The notes beneath the pieces are model-generated. The model did not search any database, was not told the origin of the DNA, and saw only the letters and a program-made list of their open reading frames with translations. The position numbers were made by a program, and so were the translations under genes. This document shows, in pieces, positions 53,312-62,635 of a DNA stretch of 64,000 nucleotides (position 1 is the first letter of the stretch; the number at the start of each line of letters is the position of its first letter). This DNA comes from Schlesneria sp. (lineage in GTDB: Bacteria; Planctomycetota; Planctomycetia; Planctomycetales; Planctomycetaceae). Where the stretch lies: the NCBI GenBank assembly GCA_028291515.1, contig JAQGHU010000064.1, positions 1 to 64,000 on the forward strand, given 5' to 3'.

Positions 53312-53449
53312 CTAGCCACGGATTGAACACGGATGAAACACGGATTAGGAAGAAAGGCATGAGGGAAGGTGGTCGGAAAAAACTGATCTGGCTTTTTGTC
53401 TTCTTCTTATTCCTTGTCCGTGTTTCATCCGTGTTCAATCCGTGGCTAA
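53312..53449. repeat. Inverted-repeat element 5, CACGGATTGAA family
   Basis: Left arm 53312-53350 (ctagccacggattgaacacg plus gatgaaacacggattagga) and right arm 53411-53449 (tccttgtccgtgtttcatcc plus gtgttcaatccgtggctaa) are near-perfect inverse copies. The subterminal aagaaaggcatgag is shared with elements 3 and 6. The left arm starts 6 nt after the phhB stop. Confidence 0.9.
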
Positions 53450-53560
53450 ACCAATCTTCTCTGATTCAGCCGTGATCCGTGGCGAACTTTCACCGTTCCC
53501 GATAGCTTCGTGAGACATCCTGTCTTCTGATTCGGGTCCACATCCACGGCGAGGCTGAAC

Positions 53561-54493
53561 ATGCTGGCGGTCGACGTGCGCGATTTGCGCGTAAAGTATG
53601 GTCGTTTAGAAGCCGTGAAAGGGATTACGCTCGAAATACCACCGGGTGAAGTCTTCGGCTTTATCGGGCCGAACGGGGCGGGTAAGTCTTCGACGATTCG
53701 CGTGCTGGCCACGCTGCAGCCCAAGTTTGAAGGCCGGGCTCGCATCATGGGCCTGGACATCCGGTCCAAGCCGCATCTGGTTCGCGAGAAGATCGGTTAT
53801 GTTCCCGACTTCTTCGGCGTTTACGAAGACCTGACCGCTCGAGAATATCTGCATTTTTTCGCGGCCGCCTATCGCCTGCCTGTTTCCAAACGCAAGGGGG
53901 TCGTCGATGACGTGCTGCAACTGACTGACTTGACCAACAAGATCGATTCGCCGGTCGATTCCTTGTCACGCGGGATGAAGCAGCGGTTGTCGCTGGCTCG
54001 CGTGCTGTTGCACGATCCGGCGGTGTTGCTGCTGGACGAACCCGCTTCGGGACTGGATCCGCGGGCGCGCATCGAGATGCGAGAACTGCTTAAAGCCCTG
54101 AAGGAAATGGGCAAGACGATCCTGATCTCCAGCCACATCCTGCACGAACTGGCTCAGTTGTGCACTCGGATCGGCATCATCGAAGCGGGTCGAATGGTGA
54201 CGCAGGGGTCCGTCGCTGAGATCTACCGCGAACTGGGAGTGCTGAAGATCGTCCATGTGCAGGTCGCTAATCAGACACCCGAACTAATCGCCAGCTTAAA
54301 AGGACTGGCAGGGATCACGCAGGTCGAAGATCAGGCCGATCGCATCTCGATCCGATTCGAGGAAGGGAGTATCGAGGTCGAAGACATCCACGACTTCATC
54401 CACAACCAGGGGGCACGCATCCGCATGTTCCAGCCGGAAGTGATGGATATGGAAACGGCATTCATGAAACTGACCGAAGGGCAGACCGCGTGA
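53561..54493 (+). CDS. ABC transporter ATP-binding protein
   Basis: A 310-residue ABC ATPase. Walker A is IGPNGAGKSSTIRVLATL, the signature is DSLSRGMKQRLSLARVLL, and Walker B VLLLDEPASGLDPRARIEM follows. The C-terminal ~80 residues are an extra regulatory part (ELIASLKGLAGITQVE). It is first of a three-gene operon with two permeases: the next start is GTG 54490 overlapping this stop, and the third is overlapped by ATGA. The ATG 53561 has gagg at 7-8 nt. The complex is an ABC-2 type exporter; the cargo is not known. Confidence 0.93.
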   Translation: MLAVDVRDLRVKYGRLEAVKGITLEIPPGEVFGFIGPNGAGKSSTIRVLATLQPKFEGRARIMGLDIRSKPHLVREKIGYVPDFFGVYEDLTAREYLHFFAAAYRLPVSKRKGVVDDVLQLTDLTNKIDSPVDSLSRGMKQRLSLARVLLHDPAVLLLDEPASGLDPRARIEMRELLKALKEMGKTILISSHILHELAQLCTRIGIIEAGRMVTQGSVAEIYRELGVLKIVHVQVANQTPELIASLKGLAGITQVEDQADRISIRFEEGSIEVEDIHDFIHNQGARIRMFQPEVMDMETAFMKLTEGQTA

Positions 54494-56265
54494 GTGCTCC
54501 CGGATGGTCATTCGGACTGCCGCTGCTGACCAAAGACCTGATCGAGCAGGCCGCGCATCGACGCACCTACATCCTGCGCGTCGTGTATGCCGCCGTGCTG
54601 TATGGAGCAGCGCTCTGGATCTATGTGGACATCTCGGGCGGAGGATCTCAGGCCGAAGTTCTTAGCCGCGGACAAGGTCGGGAAATGTTTCTGACGTTGG
54701 TCGCCGTGCAACTGTGGGCGGTCATCATTCTGCTGCCCGCGATCAGTTCGGGAGCGATCACGTCGGAAAAGGAACGTGACACTCTGGGATTGCTGCTGCT
54801 GACGCAACTCAGTCCCACCACGATCATCCTGGAAAAGCTAATCAGTCGCATGGTGACGATGGGGACGTATCAGCTCCTTTCGCTGCCACTATTCGCCGTC
54901 GTTTACGGCCTGGGCGGCGTCGAACTCTTTGAGATTCTGGCGGCGATCTGGTACTTGGCCTGGTGGAGTCTGGTGATTGGAGCCATCAGCATTGGTTGTT
55001 CGGCCTGGCACCGCACGACCGCCGGGGCCTTTATTTCCGCTTATGCCGTCATGCCGCTGGTGGTCTGCTTCGCGATGTCATGTCAGAGCGTTCTGTCACC
55101 CGCTGTTGCCGAGATCTGGCGGCCCAGTGGCGAGATGTCGGCGTTGCAATATTTTGTCGCCTCGCTGGGGACAATCGTTCTGCTACTGGCAATGTCCGTT
55201 CCGATGCTACTCGTCACTTGGTTCGTCGTAGCGTTTGCTCAAATGCATCTGTTGCAGCGCGCATTCGTCCCGCCGCGCAATCTGCTGCTGGAATTCTTCA
55301 AAGGCCTGGATAAGTTCTTCGAAGATCTAAACAACCAGACCACGAGTGGGATCCTGTTGGTGCGGGATATCGATACGGGACCGATGTTCGATCCGATCGC
55401 CTGGCGTGAAACTCGCAAACGCTCGCTGGGAACCGTTCGATATCTCTTCCGTTTGCTAATCGTCCTGGAAGTGCCATTGGCAATCGCGATTTCCTGGACC
55501 GTGACCGACCATCAGTCGAGTTCATTTGACGGGCCGACGACATTCTTCCTCTGTCTGCTGTGGCCGATTTCCGTGCTGGCGATCGTCGTTCACACGACAA
55601 ACGTGATCTTTGCCGAACGTTCGCGCCAGACTCTTGACGTACTGCTGGTCGCTCCGCTGACGGCACGGGAACTAGTGACGCAAAAGCTGGCGGGCGTTCG
55701 TCGATTGATCGCCGTCCTGTCAGTCCCGTTTCTGACGCTGGTCATCTTTCAGGCGACGTGGACGCTGTATGTCGTTCGTGGCCTGGGTTTGTTTGGTCGT
55801 GGTAGTGACAATGGCAGCGTTTTCGTTCATGAAATCTTGGGGATGGTGCTGGCTTTGATTGCTTACCCGCGCGTCGTGCAGTGGCTATCGTTTCATTTTG
55901 CCTTGCGTGTCAGAAATCAGACGCAGGCCGTGTTGTGGTCGCTGGTGACGATCATCGGGTTGTGCGGTTTTCCCATTCTGGTCGTCGAACTTGTCCGTGC
56001 GATCTCCTCGATTAGCCCACACGACCCCGCTGTCAATTGGATCCTTTGGCTCAGCCCGATCCGAGTCCTGTTTCACAGGATGATTGTCGAAGCTTCCCAA
56101 TGGCCTGGGAGCACTGCTGATCAAGTAGTGCAAGACTATTGGTTTGTCGGTTTGACACTCAATGCGATCACCTGGGTCGGCATTTGGCTGTTACTGAGGC
56201 TTCGTGCGATGCGAGACTTCTCGAGCTTGATGGGTCGCGCCGAACCATCGGGAGCGGAGCAATGA
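54490..56265 (+). CDS. ABC-2 type permease, first subunit
   Basis: A 591-residue membrane protein with about ten or more segments. N-terminal LTKDLIEQAAHRRTYILRVVYA is the cytoplasmic head, then GAITSEKERDTLGLLLLTQLS. The mid-loop carries DPIAWRETRKRSLGTVRYLFR, which recurs in the second permease. ABC-2 and ABC-exporter permeases of planctomycetes share this form. The start is GTG 54490, which overlaps the ATPase stop by GTGA, so translation is coupled. It pairs with the ATPase upstream and with the paralogous permease downstream. Confidence 0.88.
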   Translation: MSAPGWSFGLPLLTKDLIEQAAHRRTYILRVVYAAVLYGAALWIYVDISGGGSQAEVLSRGQGREMFLTLVAVQLWAVIILLPAISSGAITSEKERDTLGLLLLTQLSPTTIILEKLISRMVTMGTYQLLSLPLFAVVYGLGGVELFEILAAIWYLAWWSLVIGAISIGCSAWHRTTAGAFISAYAVMPLVVCFAMSCQSVLSPAVAEIWRPSGEMSALQYFVASLGTIVLLLAMSVPMLLVTWFVVAFAQMHLLQRAFVPPRNLLLEFFKGLDKFFEDLNNQTTSGILLVRDIDTGPMFDPIAWRETRKRSLGTVRYLFRLLIVLEVPLAIAISWTVTDHQSSSFDGPTTFFLCLLWPISVLAIVVHTTNVIFAERSRQTLDVLLVAPLTARELVTQKLAGVRRLIAVLSVPFLTLVIFQATWTLYVVRGLGLFGRGSDNGSVFVHEILGMVLALIAYPRVVQWLSFHFALRVRNQTQAVLWSLVTIIGLCGFPILVVELVRAISSISPHDPAVNWILWLSPIRVLFHRMIVEASQWPGSTADQVVQDYWFVGLTLNAITWVGIWLLLRLRAMRDFSSLMGRAEPSGAEQ

Positions 56266-58202
56266 GCCCCTTTGCTCGCCGTCTGTTCGCGCTGCCAGGT
56301 TCGCTTGGCGACATGGCGACATGGGGCACCGGCAATGTGTTTCCGTTGCTCTCGCGCGAGTTAACCGAGCAGGCGGCCCGTCGACGTACGTTTGTCGTGC
56401 GAGTTGTCTATGCCGTCGTGTTGTACGTCGTCGCGATCTGGATTTTCTATAATCAGGTCGAAAGCTGGTCGAGTCGAACATTCACCGCGCTCGGTCAAGG
56501 GCTACCGATCTTCATCGGACTCGGCTGGCTGCAATTCTTCGGCATTTACCTGTTCCTGCCCCCCATGACCTGCGGCGTGTTAACCGCCGAAAAAGAACGA
56601 GACACCCTGTCGCTGCTGATGCTGACGCGATTAGGGCCCTGGTCGATCCTGATCGGCAAACTGTTCAGTCGTATGATCACCATGGCGTCGTTCATTTGCC
56701 TGTCACTGCCATTGTTCGCCGTGGCGTACAGCTTTGGTGGAGTCGAAGCGACGCAGATTCTAAGTCTTGGCTGGGGGCTGGCGGTCACGTCACTGCAGAT
56801 CGGGTCGCTGGCGCTGGCCTGCTCGGCGTGGTGCCGCACAACGGGCTCGGCGTTTCTCGCGACGTATCTGATCGGGGCCTTTGTCATCGCCGCCCCCAAC
56901 TTTGTCACGCAAGGGGGCAATCTCGATCACTTCGGCATCTTGGAATTCCTGGCCGAATACTGTCGCACGATGGGTTTTGCGGGCGATGAAGTCACGCATG
57001 GGGATGTCACTCTGGTCTTGTTCGGACCTTGGGTATGTCTCGATCAGCAGGCATCCAATCGACCGTTTGCCGCTACCGTGGCGCGAACAGTCCCCATGCT
57101 GCTCTCGGCGGCCGTCTGCCTGTTCTTCGCCCGAGCGATGCTCTGGCGACGCGCGTTCGTGGCACCGTCGAATGTCATGCTGAAGATGTTCCGGTCGCTC
57201 GACACGCTGTTTCATCGACTAAACCAGAACCGGTTGACACGCGGAATCGTGCTGACGCGCGAACATGTCCAACTGCCGCTGTACGATCCGATTCGCTGGC
57301 GCGAAACGAAGAAGCGTTCGTTGGGAACCACGCGATATCTCATCCGCCTGTTGCTGGTGCTGGAGATCCCGGTCCTGTTCGGAATGCTGATTCCGTTCTA
57401 CGGCGACGTCACCTCGAACTATGCGCCGGCATTTGTCGCAGCGTGGATCGTCTGGGTCATCTCCGCTTTGGTCATCGCGATTCACGCCACGGGGCTGATC
57501 GGGCTGGAACGATCTCGGCAAACGATGGACGTTCTGCTGACCACTCCATTGACCAGCGAATCCATCGTGAAAGAAAAGTTCGCTGGGATCTCGCGAATGA
57601 TCGTCGTGTTGTGGATCCCGCTGGCGACGGTCTATCTGTATCAGGTCTGGTGGACAGGTTGGGTCGGCAGCTTCGAACCGAGTGAGATCCTCTTTGGAAT
57701 CTTGCGCGGCCTGCTGGCCATGTCGATCTATCCCTGGCTGATCGCCTGGATCGGATTTCATTTCGGGATGCGCTGTCGCTCGCAAGCTCAAGCGGTCTTG
57801 GTCACACTCAGCGTGCTGACCGCGGTCTGCGTGATTCCCGCGGCGCTCGCTACTTACCTCCATTCGAACGGACTGTGGACACTCGGCGAAATCGGTTGGT
57901 TAAGCCCTGCGATGGTGTTGACGGAGAGTACATATGGTCGCCAAATGTTTTTGGATTACCGCTATTCCAACAATTTCAATAGCTATCTGGCCCTCAGAGC
58001 ATGGGGAGGCCTGTTCTGTCACTTTTTCCTGGCTGGCCTGCTGCTACTCTGGCTGAGACTTCGAGTTCTGAGAACATTTGCTGGCCGACTGGGCCGCAAC
58101 GACGGACAGATCATCGATGACGACGACATCGAACGCCTCTCGGAACTCCGTCGTCAGATCCTCAAAAGCGGGATCTTCCGAACGAATCCGAATGACGAAT
58201 GA
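56262..58202 (+). CDS. ABC-2 type permease, second (paralogous) subunit
   Basis: A 646-residue membrane protein paralogous to its upstream neighbour. The shared blocks are LSRELTEQAARRRTFVVRVVYA, GVLTAEKERDTLSLLMLTRL and DPIRWRETKKRSLGTTRYLI. It differs by an N-terminal extension (SPFARRLFALPGSLGDMATW) and by an acidic C-terminal tail (DGQIIDDDDIERLSEL). It may form a heteromer with the first permease. ATG 56262 overlaps the upstream stop by ATGA. It is last in the operon; repeat element 6 begins right after its stop. Confidence 0.88.
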   Translation: MSPFARRLFALPGSLGDMATWGTGNVFPLLSRELTEQAARRRTFVVRVVYAVVLYVVAIWIFYNQVESWSSRTFTALGQGLPIFIGLGWLQFFGIYLFLPPMTCGVLTAEKERDTLSLLMLTRLGPWSILIGKLFSRMITMASFICLSLPLFAVAYSFGGVEATQILSLGWGLAVTSLQIGSLALACSAWCRTTGSAFLATYLIGAFVIAAPNFVTQGGNLDHFGILEFLAEYCRTMGFAGDEVTHGDVTLVLFGPWVCLDQQASNRPFAATVARTVPMLLSAAVCLFFARAMLWRRAFVAPSNVMLKMFRSLDTLFHRLNQNRLTRGIVLTREHVQLPLYDPIRWRETKKRSLGTTRYLIRLLLVLEIPVLFGMLIPFYGDVTSNYAPAFVAAWIVWVISALVIAIHATGLIGLERSRQTMDVLLTTPLTSESIVKEKFAGISRMIVVLWIPLATVYLYQVWWTGWVGSFEPSEILFGILRGLLAMSIYPWLIAWIGFHFGMRCRSQAQAVLVTLSVLTAVCVIPAALATYLHSNGLWTLGEIGWLSPAMVLTESTYGRQMFLDYRYSNNFNSYLALRAWGGLFCHFFLAGLLLLWLRLRVLRTFAGRLGRNDGQIIDDDDIERLSELRRQILKSGIFRTNPNDE

Positions 58203-58354
58203 GTTTTAGCCACGGATTGAACACGGATGAAACACGGATCAGCAAAGAGGAGAAGAAGATTCAAATTCAGGATCTGACTTCACTTTCTCAATCTGTTTTC
58301 CGCTCATGCATTCTGTCTTTATCCGTGTTTCATCCGTGTTCAATCCGTGGCTAA
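58203..58354. repeat. Inverted-repeat element 6, CACGGATTGAA family
   Basis: Left arm 58203-58240 (gttttagccacggattgaac plus acggatgaaacacggatc) and right arm 58318-58354 (tttatccgtgtttcatccgt plus gttcaatccgtggctaag) are near-perfect inverse copies. It starts immediately after the stop of the second permease. Subterminal ctcatgcattctgtcttt is the inverse of the segment in elements 3 and 5. The rest of the gap to 58642 holds no gene. Confidence 0.9.
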
Positions 58355-58642
58355 GACTCTTGTCTTCGTTGCCGAATTCCTACACGTCGGAATCCTGCGA
58401 TTACTCGGCAACTCAGGCACGGTGCGGAAGTTCTGGTAAAGTCTGCCGACAACTTCCTTCATTCGCCATGTCGCCATGTGGCACGTCCTGACAAGACGCA
58501 GTAGACTTCTGCGAGACTGCGCGATCTCTCGACATCAGATTTCTGCGAACCGTCGACCTCTTTTTTGACGCGGAATGCGTCTCAGCGATAATTCATGCGA
58601 CGTCCAATCTACGATTCCCCCTCGCTCATCAAGAGACATCCC

Positions 58643-59410
58643 ATGGTGACACCGACTCCCGTTCGCTCCGGGTTTCGCGTAGCTGGGCAGGACGCACCGT
58701 CGACGATTTACGCGCATCCACCACTGGTCGAAAGCTGGCTGGGTGTCGACTTCGCGACGCCGGTCGATCTGGCGTCCGCCGGTCTGCAGGCGTTGCGCGT
58801 CCAGTTGGGCCCCGAATGGTTGAACACCTGGAAGCCCGCTGAATTGGGCTCTGCCAAGCAATTGACGAACGTCATGGGCGATCGAGCTCTCCGTCTGACA
58901 CCCCAAGGCTTCGCCTTCGGCTGGCTCGGCTATAGCGGCGAACGCTATCCACGCTACGAATCGATCCGCGACGGATTCGTCTCGGTCTTCACTGCCGTCC
59001 AATCGATGGGAACCAAAGCCGATCAGCCGCGAGTTCCCCACTCCTGGTCTGTCTGTTACCTGAACCGGATCCCGCAAGGCACGGTCTGGTCAACCGCCGG
59101 CGACTGGGGTTTCTTTAGCCTCTGGCAGCCCGTCCCGTTGCAGGGATTGGGCATCGAACCAACGGGCTTTCGCGCGGAATGGGAACTGCCGCTGGAAGCA
59201 GAACGCGGCACGCTGAAGATCAGCTTTCAGCATCGACCGGCCGATGAAACTGAAAACATCTGGATTAATCTGACCGCTCGCGGACCCGTGGAAGATGCCG
59301 AAACAGGTGTCTTCGACGGCTTGGACTACGGCCGCGAAGTGATCGTTCGCAGCTTCAACGATCTGGTCTCACCCGACGCCAAAAAATACTGGGGCGTTCA
59401 GCCACGCTGA
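58643..59410 (+). CDS. Hypothetical protein, possibly TIGR04255-like
   Basis: A 255-residue soluble protein with VCYLNRIPQGTVW near residue 145 and a C-terminal run FDGLDYGREVIVRSFNDLVSP then YWGVQ. This resembles the TIGR04255 family (a large sporadic group whose members end with a similar DxxH/R-V-xxF-x-DL run). The match is by memory and not certain. ATG 58643 was chosen; it has aagag at 7 nt. The upstream in-frame ATG at 58595 lacks a ribosome site. No membrane segment, no operon partner. Confidence 0.6.
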   Translation: MVTPTPVRSGFRVAGQDAPSTIYAHPPLVESWLGVDFATPVDLASAGLQALRVQLGPEWLNTWKPAELGSAKQLTNVMGDRALRLTPQGFAFGWLGYSGERYPRYESIRDGFVSVFTAVQSMGTKADQPRVPHSWSVCYLNRIPQGTVWSTAGDWGFFSLWQPVPLQGLGIEPTGFRAEWELPLEAERGTLKISFQHRPADETENIWINLTARGPVEDAETGVFDGLDYGREVIVRSFNDLVSPDAKKYWGVQPR

Positions 59411-59443
59411 ACAATTAGGGTGGTCGTCTCGGTGCTTCTGTTC

Positions 59444-59570
59444 GTCATTCCCGCGCAGGCGGGAATCCAGTCAATTGGGGGACCGGCTCACCACGGACGC
59501 TGTGAATCGAACGACATGGCATCGAGACCGTCTTGACGACTCGCTGGATTCCCGCCTGCGCGGGAATGAC
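59444..59570. repeat. Inverted repeat GTCATTCCCGCGCAGGCGGG, copy 3
   Basis: Arms 59444-59470 and 59544-59570 are perfect inverse copies identical to copy 1. It lies between two genes whose stops converge. Confidence 0.9.
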
Positions 59571-59619
59571 AGGAACGTAGGTTATGCTTTAGCATATCTC
59601 TTCCGCTCCCTTCACGAGG

Positions 59620-62019
59620 CTAATCCTCGATACTCTCGGCCGCGATCTTCGTATAGATCTCTTTCGCCTGATCATAAGCGGCCTTGGCCGCTGTCCGTTC
59701 TTTTTCGCGGATCTGGTTGACCTTGGAGTTCCAACAGACATCGACCGCTTTCGCACACCAGTCGGCGCTCTTGCGGCTGGCTCGGATCGGTTTGCCATCC
59801 ACTTCGACGAAAATCGGATTGGTATGACACGACGGCAGGATCCGCAACGCCACCCAACTCGACTGCTTCAGATCCAGATCGAACTTCAGGTTGTGGAGTG
59901 AGCCATCCGCAGGGATGTTCTTCGTCTGGACCGACTTCCCGTTGACGATCAGGTCCACGGGAACAGTCCGAGTCTCTCCGATGCGGCTACGTTCCAGATG
60001 CCAGTACGGCTGTTCATCGAGGCGTTTGGCTCGAATTGCTTCGGTTTGCGGCGTTGGCTTTTCGGCCAACAGCGCTGTGGCACCGCAAGTGATACGAACA
60101 GTATCAGCCTTAGCCAGAGACAAGCGACTTGGTTTAGAGGCTTCCTTGTCAGCTTCACCCACACTCAGCCCGTTCAGCTTGAAGTCGAATAAGTGGCTGA
60201 GGCCATCGCCGCAGTAACTGCGTCCCGCTTTCACTCCGTCGATCCACGCTTCATATGTCAGCGGCTGATCCTTGGGAAGCTTCACATAGATGCGGCCGAG
60301 GCCAACTTTCTCGCCATAGATACAGGGAAAATCGGTCTCACCGCTGATCCGAGTTTCCATGCCGCAATTCAAAGTGTGATACCAGATGTTCAGTTCCCAG
60401 ATGGCTGGTGTATCAACAGCCGAGATGAAGTCGCAGACCCCTTGAGTCGTCGTGACGATGAACTCGTTCGCGCCGATGCCGTCAAAGCGTGGCATCGCAT
60501 AGTCGGGCAATGTCGACACCGCCTTGCCGGCCCAACCGTTGGGAGCACCACCCCAACTCCGTTCGACGAATTTGCGAGATCCATCCGGCATGGTATCGGG
60601 CAGAGCCAGACCCCAGCCGCTGTGACTGTAGCCGACCACGCCGCCTTGCATCTGACCCCACTTCAGAACTGGCTGTGTCCAACTGGGCCAGTCTTCCAGC
60701 AGCGTGGTTCCCGGGTAGTCGTCTTCCTGCAGGTTCAGTAAACACAAGTGCCCGGCGTGCGACGATGGAAAGCCCGAGACTTCGACATCGTAGCGCATCA
60801 GATTAGTCGGTCGCGACAGGGCCGATGTCTTCCCTTCGAAGTATCGTTTCTGCGTGTACCAGCAGGGCCCCCAACTGAGCACACAGCCGATGTTCAGGTC
60901 TTCGCCCAGGATGTGGCGCATCATGTCGCCGGGAGTCACCCCTTCAGTCGGACTGTCATAGTGTTTGCAACCGGCCGCGTGAATATGATGATCGCCCGAA
61001 TACCAATCTCGCTTGGCAGCATGAATCCATCGCCGCAATTTCACATCAAAGCGCTGGCTGACGCCGTCGGTTCGCACTATGAGCGGATGCGTATCGACGA
61101 AGTATTCGGGACCGCGCTGCACAACGACGGTGTAGTCACCCGGAGGCAGGTGCACTGATTCGCCGTCCATGCGATAGATCTGTTCATGGAAGAAAAAGTC
61201 AGGAGCCAGTCGGCGATAGACGTTGGGATAGACGCGACCCGACTTGTCGCGAATGGTGAGGGCCGCGGTCGTGGCGGTATCGTCGAAGTCCTTGATTCCC
61301 AGCACCACTTCCACCGAGGGGACGCCAACGAACAGGATCGGGACCGAGTTGCGAAAGCCAAGATCCTGTGTCCCTTGCCCGACATGAAAACCCAACTGAG
61401 CTTCCCGGCGACCGACATCTCGAGTGAACAGTTGAATGATGCGGTATTCCAACTCAAGCCCCGATAGCCCCGCCTTCAAGGGTTGCTTGTCGAACATCTG
61501 AGCGTCGAGGAACCGATTGGGAACGTCGCCAGGTTGAACCAGCTTTTCGTCAGTCATCGGTTTTTCGCGAGCGTTCTTTTTCCCCTGCTGATAGACGGGC
61601 AACAGGTTGGGGCTTTCCGGAACCAGCGGTGCCGTGACTCCCGCTTCGTTGTGAACTTTCACCAGAAACGTGCGCCATCCCTGCTGCACCAGTTCCTTTT
61701 TCACAGGCCCTTCGACGACCGAGACTCGACTTTCCGGGTTGATGCTGACCCCCGCGACACAGTGCTGGTCGAGCACCTTCTGAATCGCTGCGGTACACAC
61801 CGAAGCTCTCTCTAATTGGAATGCTTGCTCAAGACTCTGGCGATCGTCCGCACTGAGTGGAGCGCCGATGAAGTCGAGGGCCTGAATCAGCCGTTCTGTT
61901 GCCGCAATCAGGGGTTGCGTCTCGACCTTCGCGACCGTTGGCCATTTGTCATCGGCGGCGAAACAGTGGCCGATCAGACAGAAAAAGACCAGAACTTGCG
62001 CTGCGACCGAGCGAAACAT
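59620..62019 (-). CDS. Secreted CehA/McbA-type metallohydrolase
   Basis: A 799-residue exported protein. Signal peptide 1-21 (AQVLVFFCLIGHCFAADD). A helical and beta-rich N-terminal half (about 25-330) includes LELEYRIIQLFTRDVGRREA. The PHP-like metallohydrolase domain begins at SGDHHIHAAGCKHYDSPTEG, giving the HxH metal motif; HILGEDLNIGCVLSWG and DWPSWTQPVLKW follow. CehA/McbA enzymes hydrolyse carbamates or phosphoesters; the substrate is unknown here. ATG 62019 has agga upstream. It stands alone on the minus strand. Confidence 0.85.
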   Translation of the reverse strand: MFRSVAAQVLVFFCLIGHCFAADDKWPTVAKVETQPLIAATERLIQALDFIGAPLSADDRQSLEQAFQLERASVCTAAIQKVLDQHCVAGVSINPESRVSVVEGPVKKELVQQGWRTFLVKVHNEAGVTAPLVPESPNLLPVYQQGKKNAREKPMTDEKLVQPGDVPNRFLDAQMFDKQPLKAGLSGLELEYRIIQLFTRDVGRREAQLGFHVGQGTQDLGFRNSVPILFVGVPSVEVVLGIKDFDDTATTAALTIRDKSGRVYPNVYRRLAPDFFFHEQIYRMDGESVHLPPGDYTVVVQRGPEYFVDTHPLIVRTDGVSQRFDVKLRRWIHAAKRDWYSGDHHIHAAGCKHYDSPTEGVTPGDMMRHILGEDLNIGCVLSWGPCWYTQKRYFEGKTSALSRPTNLMRYDVEVSGFPSSHAGHLCLLNLQEDDYPGTTLLEDWPSWTQPVLKWGQMQGGVVGYSHSGWGLALPDTMPDGSRKFVERSWGGAPNGWAGKAVSTLPDYAMPRFDGIGANEFIVTTTQGVCDFISAVDTPAIWELNIWYHTLNCGMETRISGETDFPCIYGEKVGLGRIYVKLPKDQPLTYEAWIDGVKAGRSYCGDGLSHLFDFKLNGLSVGEADKEASKPSRLSLAKADTVRITCGATALLAEKPTPQTEAIRAKRLDEQPYWHLERSRIGETRTVPVDLIVNGKSVQTKNIPADGSLHNLKFDLDLKQSSWVALRILPSCHTNPIFVEVDGKPIRASRKSADWCAKAVDVCWNSKVNQIREKERTAAKAAYDQAKEIYTKIAAESIED

Positions 62020-62125
62020 GATGAGTGTCCTGAGTGGCTACAGTGTCGTCGCGACCCCCGCCGAGGCGGGTTGGGTGTTGCCCGAAGGTGACGGAATTAA
62101 TATACTCCGATCCAGATTAACTTCT

Positions 62126-62635
62126 ATGAAGTCGGTACTGGAATGCGAGGTGCGCCCCTTGTCAGACCAACCAGCGGATCAAGCTATGCATTGCCCCTCG
62201 TTGTTGGAGATGCTCGCCGAGAGCATTCTCCCTCATGCCCGCGAAGAAATCGATCGTCACAAATGGATCGAAAGTGAGAAGGCCCGGCGCGACTTAGGTC
62301 AAAAGGCGGTCGAAGACTGGCTGCGTCGGTTCTGGTGGCGATTCTGTCGCTGGCGACGGCTGGAACATATCGAAGGTCAGCGCTGTTGGAGCGAATTCAA
62401 CGACCTCGATTTTGCCATTCTCCGTCGCATCTCGATGGAACGCGGTCTGCTCGAATCGATCATGGATCGCATGAAGGGCGACGGCACTCATATTCACGAC
62501 AACCTGGAAATCATCCTGTGGGCCTTGGACCAGGGTGAGATCCAGTATCAGCGCGTGGAAGAATTTCTGCTGCTGATTGATATCAACTCCGCTCGACTGC
62601 CTGTGCCTCGCGAACTGCGTTTGACGGTGGCATGA
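62126..62635 (+). CDS. Conserved hypothetical protein upstream of murJ
   Basis: A 169-residue basic helical protein with REEIDRHKWIESEKARRDLG and LRRFWWRFCRWRRLEHIEG, then ISMERGLLESIMDRMKGDGT and EIILWALDQGEIQ. It is a planctomycete family with unknown role, and I recall members beside other genes. No membrane segment. ATG 62126 is used; 62186 is an alternative. The stop overlaps the murJ start (ATGA), so the two are coupled and the protein may help the flippase or its cell-wall context. Confidence 0.65.
   Translation: MKSVLECEVRPLSDQPADQAMHCPSLLEMLAESILPHAREEIDRHKWIESEKARRDLGQKAVEDWLRRFWWRFCRWRRLEHIEGQRCWSEFNDLDFAILRRISMERGLLESIMDRMKGDGTHIHDNLEIILWALDQGEIQYQRVEEFLLLIDINSARLPVPRELRLTVA

Noticed and set aside
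56790-57685. Overlapping ORFs inside the second permease
   Set aside because: Frameshifted and antisense shadows of a membrane protein; no ribosome sites.
27913-58354. CRISPR or attL/attR reading of the CACGGATTGAA arms
   Set aside because: Arms are inverted pairs with modules, not direct repeats with unique spacers; no integrase or phage gene accompanies them.
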